This document shows, one piece after another, positions 16,216 through 24,783 of a stretch of DNA of 64,000 nucleotides. The stretch is from Bacteroidales bacterium (GTDB lineage: Bacteria > Bacteroidota > Bacteroidia > Bacteroidales > UBA932), in the NCBI GenBank assembly GCA_017616655.1, contig JAFZXU010000061.1, positions 1 to 64,000 of the forward strand, given 5' to 3'. Position numbers and translations under genes: made by a program. Position 1 is the first letter of the stretch; each line of letters starts with the position of its first letter. Under the pieces are notes generated by a model. It was not told the origin of the DNA and did no database searches. It saw only the letters and a program-made list of their open reading frames with translations.

Positions 16216-16737
16216 ATGAAAAGAATCCTGGTCCTGGCCGCAGCGATAATGCTTTCAACGGCACTTGTGAGCGCCCAGCAGCTCAAAAGCAGTTTCACCA
16301 GAATCATAACCCTCCCCGTAACCCAGAAGGTAATCCATTCCGCCGGCACCGTCTCCTTCACGGCGCCCGACAAACTGGAGATGATATATTCCGAACCCAA
16401 GAACGAGTATCTGATCATCGACGGAACGATGCTCAAGTCCTGCACCACAGGCAAACAGATCAAGGTGGACACCGCCAAGAACGCCATGTTCCGCAAGCTC
16501 CGCAACACGCTGCTGAACTGCATCACAGGCAATTACGAGGCTGCGGCGAAGGACAATAACGCCGATATCAAAGTCTCCCAGGATGGCGCGCTCAAGACGG
16601 TGACCCTCACCGCCCGCAAGGCAGCCGTCTCCGGCTACTCCCAGATAATCCTGGACTACAACAGGAAAAACCTCCCCGAGAGGATGGTCCTCGAGGAGTT
16701 CGGCGGCCTCCTGACCGAGTTCCAGTTCAAATACTAG
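16216..16737 (+). CDS. LolA-like outer-membrane lipoprotein carrier protein
   Basis: The 173-residue protein has a signal peptide (MKRILVLAAAIMLSTALVSAQ), then a LolA-like pattern: QLKSSFTRIITLPVTQK, AGTVSFTAPDKLEMIYSEP, EYLIIDG, and a C-terminal LPERMVLEEFGGLLTEFQF. LolA proteins shuttle lipoproteins across the periplasm to the outer membrane. The upstream in-frame start at 16123 would put 31 polar residues before the signal and is rejected. It is monocistronic, with its own promoter and the rplM promoter just downstream. Confidence 0.75.
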   Translation: MKRILVLAAAIMLSTALVSAQQLKSSFTRIITLPVTQKVIHSAGTVSFTAPDKLEMIYSEPKNEYLIIDGTMLKSCTTGKQIKVDTAKNAMFRKLRNTLLNCITGNYEAAAKDNNADIKVSQDGALKTVTLTARKAAVSGYSQIILDYNRKNLPERMVLEEFGGLLTEFQFKY

Positions 16738-16758
16738 AGCACGGTTCCGGCAAGTTTT

Positions 16759-16808
16759 TTTGCCACTTCGATAAAAATGACTATCTTTGCAGCCCCCAAA
16801 ATAGGGGG
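16759..16808 (+). promoter_or_regulatory. rplM-rpsI promoter and 5' leader hairpin
   Basis: TTTG (16759-16762), 19 bases, then TATCTTTG (16782-16789) matches the Bacteroidota sigma-ABfr promoter very well. Right at the expected transcript start, CCCCC (16793-16797) and GGGGG (16804-16808) form a small hairpin. Confidence 0.8.
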
Positions 16809-16850
16809 AAGACATTTTATTGTTAACGTATTTACCTAAAAATCAACAAA

Positions 16851-17303
16851 GTGGACACATTGAGTTACAAGACCGTATCGGCTAACGCAAAGACCGTCAC
16901 CAAGGAGTGGCTGGTCATCGATGCCACCGATCAGGTCCTTGGACGTCTGGCTTCACGTGTTGCTGTCGTACTTCGCGGCAAGAACAAGCCGAACTTCACT
17001 CCTCACGTTGACTGCGGTGACAATGTCATCATCATCAACGCGGACAAGGTTCGTCTCACCGGCAAAAAGCTTACAGACAGGGTGTATACACGCCACACCG
17101 GTTATCCGGGAGGACAGCGTTTCACCACCCCCAAGGAACTGCTCGCAAACAAGCCTACCGCAGTGGTAGAGCACGCCGTCAGGGGAATGCTCCCCAAGAA
17201 CCGCCTCGGAGATGTCATCTTCGGCAACCTGTATGTCTATGCAGGCAGCGAACATCCCCACGAAGCACAGAAACCCAGAACTATTACGTTAAACGAAATC
17301 TAA
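16851..17303 (+). CDS. rplM: Ribosomal protein L13
   Basis: L13 is an early-assembling protein of the 50S subunit. The 150-residue sequence has WLVIDATDQVLGRLAS, HVDCGDNVIIINADKVRLTGKK, YTRHTGYPGG and HAVRGMLPKNRLGD, all diagnostic. The start is a GTG at 16851; a TTG three codons later is the only nearby alternative. It is the first gene of the usual rplM-rpsI pair, with its own strong promoter. Confidence 0.96.
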   Translation: MDTLSYKTVSANAKTVTKEWLVIDATDQVLGRLASRVAVVLRGKNKPNFTPHVDCGDNVIIINADKVRLTGKKLTDRVYTRHTGYPGGQRFTTPKELLANKPTAVVEHAVRGMLPKNRLGDVIFGNLYVYAGSEHPHEAQKPRTITLNEI

Positions 17304-17310
17304 ACAGAGC

Positions 17311-17700
17311 ATGGAAGTAATCAACGCCCTTGGAAGACGTAAATCAGCTGTTGCTCGCGTTTATTTAAGCACCGGTAAAGGCAACTTTACCATCAATGGC
17401 CGCACCCTCGAGGAGTATTTCAAAGAGGATACTCTCCGTTACATCGCAAAGCAGGCCCTCGAGCTCACCGGAACCACCGCTTCGTTCGACATCAAGGCTA
17501 ACCTTGACGGCGGCGGAATCAAAGGTCAGGCAGAGGCTCTCCGCCTTGCTGTAGCACGCGCCCTTGACAAGGTCGACACAGAGGCTTATCACCCTGTGCT
17601 GAAGTCCAACGGATTCCTTACCCGCGACAGCCGCGAGGTCGAAAGGAAGAAGCCCGGACAGCCTGGTGCACGTAGACGCTTCCAGTTCAGCAAGCGTTAA
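17311..17700 (+). CDS. rpsI: Ribosomal protein S9
   Basis: S9 reaches into the P site of the 30S subunit through its basic C-terminal tail. The 129-residue protein contains ALGRRKSAVARVYL, FTINGRTLEEYF, GGGIKGQAEALRLAVARAL and ends RRRFQFSKR, the conserved tail that contacts tRNA. It follows rplM by seven bases. Confidence 0.97.
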   Translation: MEVINALGRRKSAVARVYLSTGKGNFTINGRTLEEYFKEDTLRYIAKQALELTGTTASFDIKANLDGGGIKGQAEALRLAVARALDKVDTEAYHPVLKSNGFLTRDSREVERKKPGQPGARRRFQFSKR

Positions 17701-17857
17701 TATCGCGCAGATTTACATTTTGCACAGCGCGGGAACAAAACTCCGGGATCCTTCAAGGCTACCTGCTGTTTGCCCCGCTGCGGAAAATCTGGGAGACCGG
17801 CCAGGCCGCTACTCCCGATTGATGAAGAGAATTTAAAAACAAACAAAAAAACAACTT
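17701..17857 (+). promoter_or_regulatory. Structured leader upstream of rpsB
   Basis: The 163-base rpsI-rpsB gap is too conserved-looking in structure to be empty: CGCGC (17704-17708) pairs with GCGCG (17727-17731), and GGGAG (17791-17795) pairs with CTCCC (17812-17816) around an inner GGCC/GGCC helix. It may be an autoregulatory S2 binding site or an intercistronic processing element; no poly-T terminator is present, so read-through from rplM-rpsI is possible. Confidence 0.4.
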
Positions 17858-17863
17858 TTGACT

Positions 17864-18676
17864 ATGTCAAGAACCAATTTCCAAGAATTACTTGATGCAG
17901 GCGTACACTTCGGACACCTGAAGCGCAAGTGGAATCCCAAAATGGCTCCCTATATCTTTATGGAGAAGAACGGCATCCACATCATCGACCTGCACAAGAC
18001 CGTTGTCAAAATAGACGAAGCTGCCGACGTCATGAAGCAGCTGGCACGCTCGGGCCGCAAGGTCCTCTTCGTAGCCACCAAGAAGCAGGCTAAGGAGATC
18101 GTCGCAGAATGCGCACAGAGCGTCAACATGCCGTATGTGACCGAGCGCTGGGCCGGCGGCATGCTCACCAACTTCCCGACCATCCGCAAGGCGGTCAAGA
18201 AGATGAACAACATTGACAAGATGATCAGCGACGGCACTTTCGAGACTCTCGCAAAGCGTGAGCGCCTCCAGGTTACCCGCCAGAGGGCCAAGCTCGAGAA
18301 GAACCTCGGCTCGATCGCAGATCTGAACCGTCTTCCTTCAGCACTCTTCGTGGTGGACGTCCAGAAGGAGATCAACGCAGTCAGGGAGGCCAACCGCCTC
18401 AACATTCCCGTGATCGCTATGGTTGATACCTGCTGCGACCCGACGATGGTCGACTACGTCATCCCCGCCAACGACGACGCCGCAAAGAGCATCTCCCTCA
18501 TCACCGAAACCCTTTGCAAGGCAATTGCAGAAGGTCTCGAGGAGCGCAAGCTCGATAAGGAGAAGGAAGAAGAGGCAGCGCCGAAGGACGAAGCTCCCGC
18601 AAGGAAGACCCGTCCCCGTCGCCGCCGCAGCGAAGAGGCCGCAGAGGCCCCCGCTGAAGAGCCCAAGAACGAATAA
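17864..18676 (+). CDS. rpsB: Ribosomal protein S2
   Basis: S2 completes the 30S subunit and recruits S1. Diagnostic segments are LLDAGVHFGHLKRKWNPKM, GIHIIDLHKT, VLFVATKKQAKEIV, YVTERWAGGMLTNFPTIRKA and VIAMVDTCCDP. The protein is 270 residues from ATG 17864. The last 45 or so residues form a charged, low-complexity tail (KEEEAAPKDEAPARKTRPRRRR and following) that many S2 proteins lack. It is followed by tsf after 24 bases, the standard rpsB-tsf order. Confidence 0.97.
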   Translation: MSRTNFQELLDAGVHFGHLKRKWNPKMAPYIFMEKNGIHIIDLHKTVVKIDEAADVMKQLARSGRKVLFVATKKQAKEIVAECAQSVNMPYVTERWAGGMLTNFPTIRKAVKKMNNIDKMISDGTFETLAKRERLQVTRQRAKLEKNLGSIADLNRLPSALFVVDVQKEINAVREANRLNIPVIAMVDTCCDPTMVDYVIPANDDAAKSISLITETLCKAIAEGLEERKLDKEKEEEAAPKDEAPARKTRPRRRRSEEAAEAPAEEPKNE

Positions 18677-18700
18677 TCAACCCTTTAAAGACATTGCACT

Positions 18701-19696
18701 ATGGAAATCAAGGCAGCAGACGTTGCAAAACTCCGTAAAATGACCGGCGCCGGTATGATGGATTGCAAGAAGGCTCTCGTAGAGGCTGAAGGCGATTTCG
18801 ACCGCGCACAGGAGATTATTCGTGAAAAGGGCAAACTCGTGGCAGCAAAGCGCGCTGACCGCGAGACCTCGGAAGGCGCAGTCCTCTCGAGAATCGAAGG
18901 TAACAAGGCCATCCTCGTAGCCCTCGGCTGCGAGACTGACTTTGTCTCCCAGAACGCTGAGTTCCAGGCACTCGCAAAGGCCATCGCAGACACCGCAATC
19001 AAGTGCTTCCCTGAAAACAAGGAAGCCCTGATGGGCTGCAAGATGGCTGACGGCCAGACCGTGGAAGAGGCGATCTCACAGCAGACCGGCAAGAGCGGCG
19101 AGAAGCACGATCTCGTCTTCTACGCACGCCTCGAAGCTCCGGGCCTGGCAACCTATATCCACACCATCAACGGCAAGCTCGGCGCTATCGTGGCCTTCAA
19201 CAAGGAGGTTCCCGCAGAACTGGGCAAGGGTATCGGTATGCAGATCGTCTCCATGAACCCCGTTTCCGTCTCTCCCGCCGACTGCCCCGCAGAGGTGGTT
19301 GAGAACGAGCGTAAGGTCGCCATCGAGAAGACTAAGGACGAGCAGATCCAGAAGGCTGTCGATGCAGCCCTCAGGAAGGCGGGCATCAACCCCGCTCACT
19401 GCGACAGCGAGGATCACATCGAGTCCAACACTGCAAAGGGTTGGCTCACTCCGGAGCAGGCACAGCAGGCTCGCGAGATCATCAAGACGGTCTCCGCAGA
19501 GAAGGCTGCAAACCTCCCCGAGCAGATGATCCAGAACATCGCCAACGGTCGCGTTGCGAAGTTCTTCAAGGAGAACACCCTCGAAGAGCAGGAGTATCAG
19601 ATGAGCGACGACAAGAAGTCCGTAAAGGACGCCATTGCCGCCGTGGACAAGGAACTCAAGGTTCTCAAGTTCTACCGCTGCTCGCTCGCAGACTAA
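18701..19696 (+). CDS. tsf: Translation elongation factor Ts
   Basis: EF-Ts exchanges GDP for GTP on EF-Tu. The 331-residue protein has the UBA-like N-terminal domain with KLRKMTGAGMMDCKKAL and AKRADRETSEG, and the core motif LGCETDFVSQNAEF that contacts EF-Tu. The long form with two dimer-like subdomains fits Bacteroidota. It ends in a strong terminator. Confidence 0.96.
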   Translation: MEIKAADVAKLRKMTGAGMMDCKKALVEAEGDFDRAQEIIREKGKLVAAKRADRETSEGAVLSRIEGNKAILVALGCETDFVSQNAEFQALAKAIADTAIKCFPENKEALMGCKMADGQTVEEAISQQTGKSGEKHDLVFYARLEAPGLATYIHTINGKLGAIVAFNKEVPAELGKGIGMQIVSMNPVSVSPADCPAEVVENERKVAIEKTKDEQIQKAVDAALRKAGINPAHCDSEDHIESNTAKGWLTPEQAQQAREIIKTVSAEKAANLPEQMIQNIANGRVAKFFKENTLEEQEYQMSDDKKSVKDAIAAVDKELKVLKFYRCSLAD

Positions 19697-19716
19697 TCCT
19701 TTCCGGGTACGAAACC

Positions 19717-19751
19717 GAGAGGTCGGCCATTTTTGGCCGGCCTCTTTTTTT
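19717..19751 (+). terminator. tsf terminator
   Basis: GAGAGGTCGGCC and GGCCGGCCTC form a long G+C-rich hairpin with an ATTTTT loop, followed by a run of seven T. Confidence 0.9.
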
Positions 19752-19761
19752 ATTATATTTG
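19732..19761 (+). promoter_or_regulatory. Promoter of the S9 peptidase gene, embedded in the tsf terminator
   Basis: TATATTTG (19754-19761) is a consensus -7 box 32 bases before the ATG. The best -33 TTTG (19732-19735, 18 bases upstream) lies in the terminator loop, so promoter and terminator overlap. Confidence 0.6.
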
Positions 19762-19793
19762 CAAGGTTACTGCAAAATCAATCATCCAACCAT

Positions 19794-22667
19794 ATGAAAC
19801 GCTTTCTCATTATTGCCGCTGCGGCCCTCGCTTCCATTTCCGCCTGGGCGCAGAAACCGGCTATCGACCACTCCGTCTATGACGGCTGGAAATCAATCGT
19901 AAGGCCCGTGGACCAGATGGACAAGGACTGGGTCATATATGGCATCTCGCCCCAGGAGGGTGACGGAGTCATCAAGTTCTACAATACGCGCACCGGCGTG
20001 GAGTATACCGTGGACCGCGGCGTCACCGGACGCATCTCGGTTGACAGCAAGCGGGCCGTCTTCAAGGTAAATCCCGAATTCCGGCAGACCCGCCAGGCAA
20101 AGATCGACAAGAAGAAGCCCGACCAGATGCCCAAGGACTCCCTGGCCGTCATCGACCTGACCAACGGCAACGTCACCAAGTATCCAAACCTTAAGAGTTT
20201 CAAGGTGGCGGGCGAACTGGTGGACTATGTCGTCTTCACGGAGAATGTGGCAGCGCCCGCTCCTCCCAAACCCGAACCGGGGAAGGAGCCTAAGGGCGAG
20301 AAGGAGAAGCCTGCAAAGCCCGAGAAGAAAGACAACGCACCCGACACTAAGGACAATCTTTATGTCCTCAACATCAAGACTCTGGAGATCGACACCCTCA
20401 AGTGCGTGGAGAACTGTTTCCTCAAGGATGACGGACTCGGAATGGCATACGTCACCAAGCCCTCCAAGAAGGACAGCACCGTGGAGCACGGAATCTTCCT
20501 CTATGATTTCGCCTCCAAGCAGAGCACTCCCGTGCTGACCGGAGACAAGAAAGCGACCTTTGGAAGCGCATATTTCAACGATAAGGGCGACAAGATGGCA
20601 TTCTACGCCAACCTCGACACCGCCAAGGAGGCTTCCAAACTCACCGATATCTGGCTCTATGAGAACGGCAGCGCCCGCAAGTTGGTGAGCCGTGACGGGA
20701 ACGGCCTCCGCAAGGGGTGGAAAATCAGCGACAAACCCGGCATCGGCTTCCACGGAGGCGACAGATACATCACATTCGGCACCTGCCCGATACCGCGCGA
20801 AAAGGACACCACGCTTGTGGAATTCGAGCAGCCCAAGCTCGACATCTGGGTATGGAACGAGGACTATGTACAGACCATCCAGAAGAACAGGGTCAACAGC
20901 ACCAAGGCGCAGACCTTCCTGGCTAAGGCAGACCTGGCAGGCGACGGCACCATAATACAGCTCGCCGACAAGGAGATTCCCAACATAGGCCTGCGTGACC
21001 CCAACTCGCAGGAGAGCATCATCGTCTTCACCGACAAGCCCTACCGGATGGAACAGGTTTGGAGCGACCTGCGCTACTACGATATCTACAAGATATCCCT
21101 GAAGGACGGAAGCCGCACCCTGCTCAAGAAGAATGTCTCTTATACCGCATTGAGCACCTCTCCGGACGGCGCTTATACCGTGTATTATGACAATGCAAAG
21201 CAGAACTGGTATCTTTATACCCTCGCAAGCGGCGAGGAGCGCGACCTTACCGGAGCGCTTGACGTGGTATTCTACGATGTGGAGGACGACCACCCTTCAC
21301 AGAAGCCTATATGCGGCTCCGCAACCTGGTTCGACGATTCGAAGCACTTCCTGCTCAAGGACAAGTACGACCTCTGGCAGTTCGACGCCACCGGCAAGGA
21401 GGCGCCCAGGCGCATCACCGAGGGTCGCGAGAACAAGGTGATCTACAGCCTCTACAACCCCTATTTCACCACCCGCAAGTCAATGGCGAAGGGTACTACG
21501 CTGGAGATGGGAAGGCCCATGTACTTCACCACCTTCAACCGTACCACCAAGGAGAACGGCTATGCGATGCTCGACGTCACGAAGAAGAAGGCCAGGATGC
21601 AGCAGCTGGTGGAGGGGCCCTACGCCTACAGCGCCCTGACCATCAACAACAGCGGCAAGAAACCCATCTATACCTATACCAAGGGCAATTTCGAGACCGG
21701 CAACGACGTCTGGAGCACCACCGACCAGTTCAAGACCGAGAAGCAGCTCTGCGAATCCAATCCCCAGCAGAAGAATTACAACTGGGGTACCGTGGAACTC
21801 GTCAGCTGGACCACGGACGACGGCATCAGGGCCGAAGGCCTCCTCTTCAAGCCGGAGGATTTCAATCCTGCAAAGAAATATCCGGTCATCATCTACTTCT
21901 ACGAGAAGAACTCCGACGGCCTGTACAATGTCCGCACCCCCGCCCCGAGCGCATCCACGGTCAATATTCCCTATTTTGTGAGCAACGGCTACATCTGCTT
22001 TATTCCGGATATCTACTACACCGACGGACATCCCGGCAAGAGCGCCCTCAAGGCTATCCTTCCCGCATGCGATATGCTGTGCGAGAATCCCTGGATCGAC
22101 GGCGACAATATGGCTATCCAGGGCCAGAGCTGGGGCGGATACCAGGTGGCCTATATGATAACCCAGACCAACCGCTTCAAGGCGGCCGGCGCAGGAGCTC
22201 CCGTCTCCAATATGACCAGCGCCTACGGCGGAATCCGCTGGGAGTCGGGAATGCCGCGCACGGGACAGTATGAGCACGGCCAGAGCCGTATCGGCAAGAA
22301 CCTCTGGGACGGTATGGATCTCTACATCGAGAACTCCCCGCTCTTCTTCGTGCCGAACGTCACCACTCCGGTGCTGATCATGCACAACGACGCCGACGGT
22401 GCGGTTCCCTGGTGGCAGGGCATCGAGTTCTTCAACGCCCTCAGGCGCTGCGGCAAGCAGGCCTGGATGCTGCAGTACAACGACGAGGCGCACAACCTCA
22501 AGGAGCGCCGCAACCGCAAGGACCTCAGCATCCGTCTCGCACAGTTCTTCGACCACTTCCTCAAGGGCGCTCCAGCTCCGATCTGGATGACCAAGGGCGT
22601 TCCGGCAGAGCTGAAGGGCATAGAATACGGCTATGGATATGAAGTAAACGATACTGACAATCAATAA
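19794..22667 (+). CDS. Secreted S9-family (prolyl oligopeptidase) serine peptidase
   Basis: The 957-residue protein has a signal peptide (MKRFLIIAAAALASISAWAQ), a long beta-propeller region with a proline/lysine-rich insertion near 150-185, and a C-terminal alpha/beta-hydrolase domain. The catalytic triad is visible: Ser779 in GQSWGGY, Asp868 in NDADGAVP and His900 in DEAHN. S9 enzymes cleave short peptides, often after proline, and in Bacteroidales they act in the periplasm on imported peptides. The next gene, another S9 peptidase, begins two bases after the stop, so the pair is cotranscribed. The exact specificity cannot be read from sequence. Confidence 0.87.
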   Translation: MKRFLIIAAAALASISAWAQKPAIDHSVYDGWKSIVRPVDQMDKDWVIYGISPQEGDGVIKFYNTRTGVEYTVDRGVTGRISVDSKRAVFKVNPEFRQTRQAKIDKKKPDQMPKDSLAVIDLTNGNVTKYPNLKSFKVAGELVDYVVFTENVAAPAPPKPEPGKEPKGEKEKPAKPEKKDNAPDTKDNLYVLNIKTLEIDTLKCVENCFLKDDGLGMAYVTKPSKKDSTVEHGIFLYDFASKQSTPVLTGDKKATFGSAYFNDKGDKMAFYANLDTAKEASKLTDIWLYENGSARKLVSRDGNGLRKGWKISDKPGIGFHGGDRYITFGTCPIPREKDTTLVEFEQPKLDIWVWNEDYVQTIQKNRVNSTKAQTFLAKADLAGDGTIIQLADKEIPNIGLRDPNSQESIIVFTDKPYRMEQVWSDLRYYDIYKISLKDGSRTLLKKNVSYTALSTSPDGAYTVYYDNAKQNWYLYTLASGEERDLTGALDVVFYDVEDDHPSQKPICGSATWFDDSKHFLLKDKYDLWQFDATGKEAPRRITEGRENKVIYSLYNPYFTTRKSMAKGTTLEMGRPMYFTTFNRTTKENGYAMLDVTKKKARMQQLVEGPYAYSALTINNSGKKPIYTYTKGNFETGNDVWSTTDQFKTEKQLCESNPQQKNYNWGTVELVSWTTDDGIRAEGLLFKPEDFNPAKKYPVIIYFYEKNSDGLYNVRTPAPSASTVNIPYFVSNGYICFIPDIYYTDGHPGKSALKAILPACDMLCENPWIDGDNMAIQGQSWGGYQVAYMITQTNRFKAAGAGAPVSNMTSAYGGIRWESGMPRTGQYEHGQSRIGKNLWDGMDLYIENSPLFFVPNVTTPVLIMHNDADGAVPWWQGIEFFNALRRCGKQAWMLQYNDEAHNLKERRNRKDLSIRLAQFFDHFLKGAPAPIWMTKGVPAELKGIEYGYGYEVNDTDNQ

Positions 22668-22668
22668 T

Positions 22669-24756
22669 ATGAAACGCTTTTTAATTATACTTTCGGCTAT
22701 GGCTGTCGTGGCATCCTGCGCTCCCAAGGCGGAGAAGGCGACCGTGATAGAAAAGCACGACATCGCCATCGAGAACGGACATTTCACCCCCGAGGTAATG
22801 CACCAGCTCGGCAAGATCACCGACGTGCAGATTTCCCCCGACGGAACGAAGCTCCTCTACGGAGTGACCTATACCTCCATCGAAGAGAACAGGGGTGTCC
22901 GCAACCTCTTCATAATGAACGTCGACGGCAGCGGCAACCGGCAGCTGACCCATCTGGCCAAGAGCGCGTCGAACGCCCGCTGGCTGGATGACGACACCGT
23001 ACTCTACCTCAACGGCGGACAGCTCTGGAAAATGCCTGCATCAGGCGGCAAAGCAGTGAAAGTCAGCGACATAGAGAGCGGCATCAACGAGTTCGAGCTC
23101 ACTCCAGACGGAAAGGGAATCCTCTATTCCTACGATTTCAAGGTGGCAAAGACCGGCGCCGACATCTATCCCGACGTACCCAAATCTTCCGCCCGCACCA
23201 TCGAGGGAATGATGTACCGCCACTGGGACCACTTCGTGAAGGCCATCCCGCATACCTGCCTGGCCAAATTCGACGGCAAATCTGTGACGGAGCCCGTGGA
23301 CCTTCTGGGAGAGGAGCCCTACGAACTGCCGACAGCTCCTTTCAGCGGCCTGGAGGACCTTTCGGTGAGCCCCGACGGCAAGAGCATAGCATATTCCTGC
23401 CGCAAGAAGGTGGGACGCGACTATGCCTTCTCCACCAATACCGACATCTACCTCTACGATGTGGAATCAGGCAGCGTCGTCAACCTGACCGAGGGCATGA
23501 TGGGTTACGATACCGCTCCCGCATTCTCGCCCGACGGCAAGTATATGGCCTGGTGCAGCATGGAGCGTGACGGCTACGAGGCCGACCGCGTGCGCCTCTT
23601 TGTCCGCGACATGGAGTGCGGCGAGGCTCACGAACTCACCGGCGGATTCATCTACGACGTGAACGGCTTCTCCTGGGGCGACGATTCGAAGACTATCTAT
23701 TTCAATGCGATAGTTGAAGGTGTCGGCGAGATATGGAAGGCCGACCTGAACGGCAACCTGGCGCGCGTCACTCCCCAGCATGAATTTATGGATTTCGGCA
23801 CTCCGAAGCAGGCGGGAGACCGCCTGATCGCCACCAGCACCACGATGCTGCGCCCCGCCGAGATTATGTCCGTCTCGCTTGAGGACGGTTCCTGGCAGCA
23901 GATCAGCCACGAGAACGACGATATCCTCGCGCAGGTGGAAGAGATTAAGATGGCGGAGTTCTGGATTCCCACATCCGACGGCAAGCAGATGCTTACCTGG
24001 GCCCTCTTCCCGCCTCAGTTCGACCCCGATGCCAAATATCCGGCAATCCTCTTCTGCAACGGAGGCCCTCAGAGCTCCTGCAGCCAGAGCTGGTCGACCC
24101 GCTGGAATTTCCGCCTGATGGCTTCGCAGGGCTATGTGGTAATTATTCCCAACCGCCGCGGAAACGTCGGTTTCGGACAGGAGTGGAAGGAGCAGATTTC
24201 GGGTGACTATATCGGCCAGAACATGAAGGATTACCTGGCTGCGGCCGATTACTTCCTCGCAAAGCCCTATGTCGGCAAGATGGGAGCCACCGGTGCAAGC
24301 TACGGCGGATATTCGATCTATTATCTGGCAGGCATCCATCAGAACCGCTTCAGCGCCCTGATCGCACACGCAGGCATCTTCAACCAGGAATCTATGTATA
24401 TGAACACCGAGGAGATGTGGTTCCCCGAGTGGGACAACGGCGGATGCCGCCGCCCCGGCGAATACATGTCAGGCTCGCCCTGGAGTAAGAACCCTGCGGC
24501 CGTGCGCCATTATGCCAACTCGCCCCACAAGCTGGTGGACAAATGGACTGCCCCGATCCTGGTGACACACGGCGAACTCGACTACCGCGTCCCCGTGGAC
24601 CAGGGAATGTCGGCCTTCAACGCCGCCCAGATGTTCGGCGTCCCTTCGAAAATGATCCTCTTCCCGGACGAGAACCACTGGATCCTGAAGCCCCAGAACT
24701 CCGTCCACTGGAACCGCGAATTCTTCGCCTGGTTCGACAAGTATCTGAAAGACTGA
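22669..24756 (+). CDS. S9-family peptidase lipoprotein, DPP5-like
   Basis: The 695-residue length and domain order match dipeptidyl-peptidase 5 of Bacteroidales. The signal sequence ends in a lipobox (VVASC), so it is probably anchored to the periplasmic face of a membrane. A seven-bladed propeller with repeated SPDGK words precedes the hydrolase domain, where Ser544 (GASYGGY), Asp638 (HGELDYRVPVD) and His670 (DENHW) form the triad. DPP5 releases dipeptides from the N-terminus of peptides. It follows the larger S9 peptidase by two bases. Confidence 0.85.
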   Translation: MKRFLIILSAMAVVASCAPKAEKATVIEKHDIAIENGHFTPEVMHQLGKITDVQISPDGTKLLYGVTYTSIEENRGVRNLFIMNVDGSGNRQLTHLAKSASNARWLDDDTVLYLNGGQLWKMPASGGKAVKVSDIESGINEFELTPDGKGILYSYDFKVAKTGADIYPDVPKSSARTIEGMMYRHWDHFVKAIPHTCLAKFDGKSVTEPVDLLGEEPYELPTAPFSGLEDLSVSPDGKSIAYSCRKKVGRDYAFSTNTDIYLYDVESGSVVNLTEGMMGYDTAPAFSPDGKYMAWCSMERDGYEADRVRLFVRDMECGEAHELTGGFIYDVNGFSWGDDSKTIYFNAIVEGVGEIWKADLNGNLARVTPQHEFMDFGTPKQAGDRLIATSTTMLRPAEIMSVSLEDGSWQQISHENDDILAQVEEIKMAEFWIPTSDGKQMLTWALFPPQFDPDAKYPAILFCNGGPQSSCSQSWSTRWNFRLMASQGYVVIIPNRRGNVGFGQEWKEQISGDYIGQNMKDYLAAADYFLAKPYVGKMGATGASYGGYSIYYLAGIHQNRFSALIAHAGIFNQESMYMNTEEMWFPEWDNGGCRRPGEYMSGSPWSKNPAAVRHYANSPHKLVDKWTAPILVTHGELDYRVPVDQGMSAFNAAQMFGVPSKMILFPDENHWILKPQNSVHWNREFFAWFDKYLKD

Positions 24757-24783
24757 CGGGCTTAACCCCGCTGTTTCATCCCA

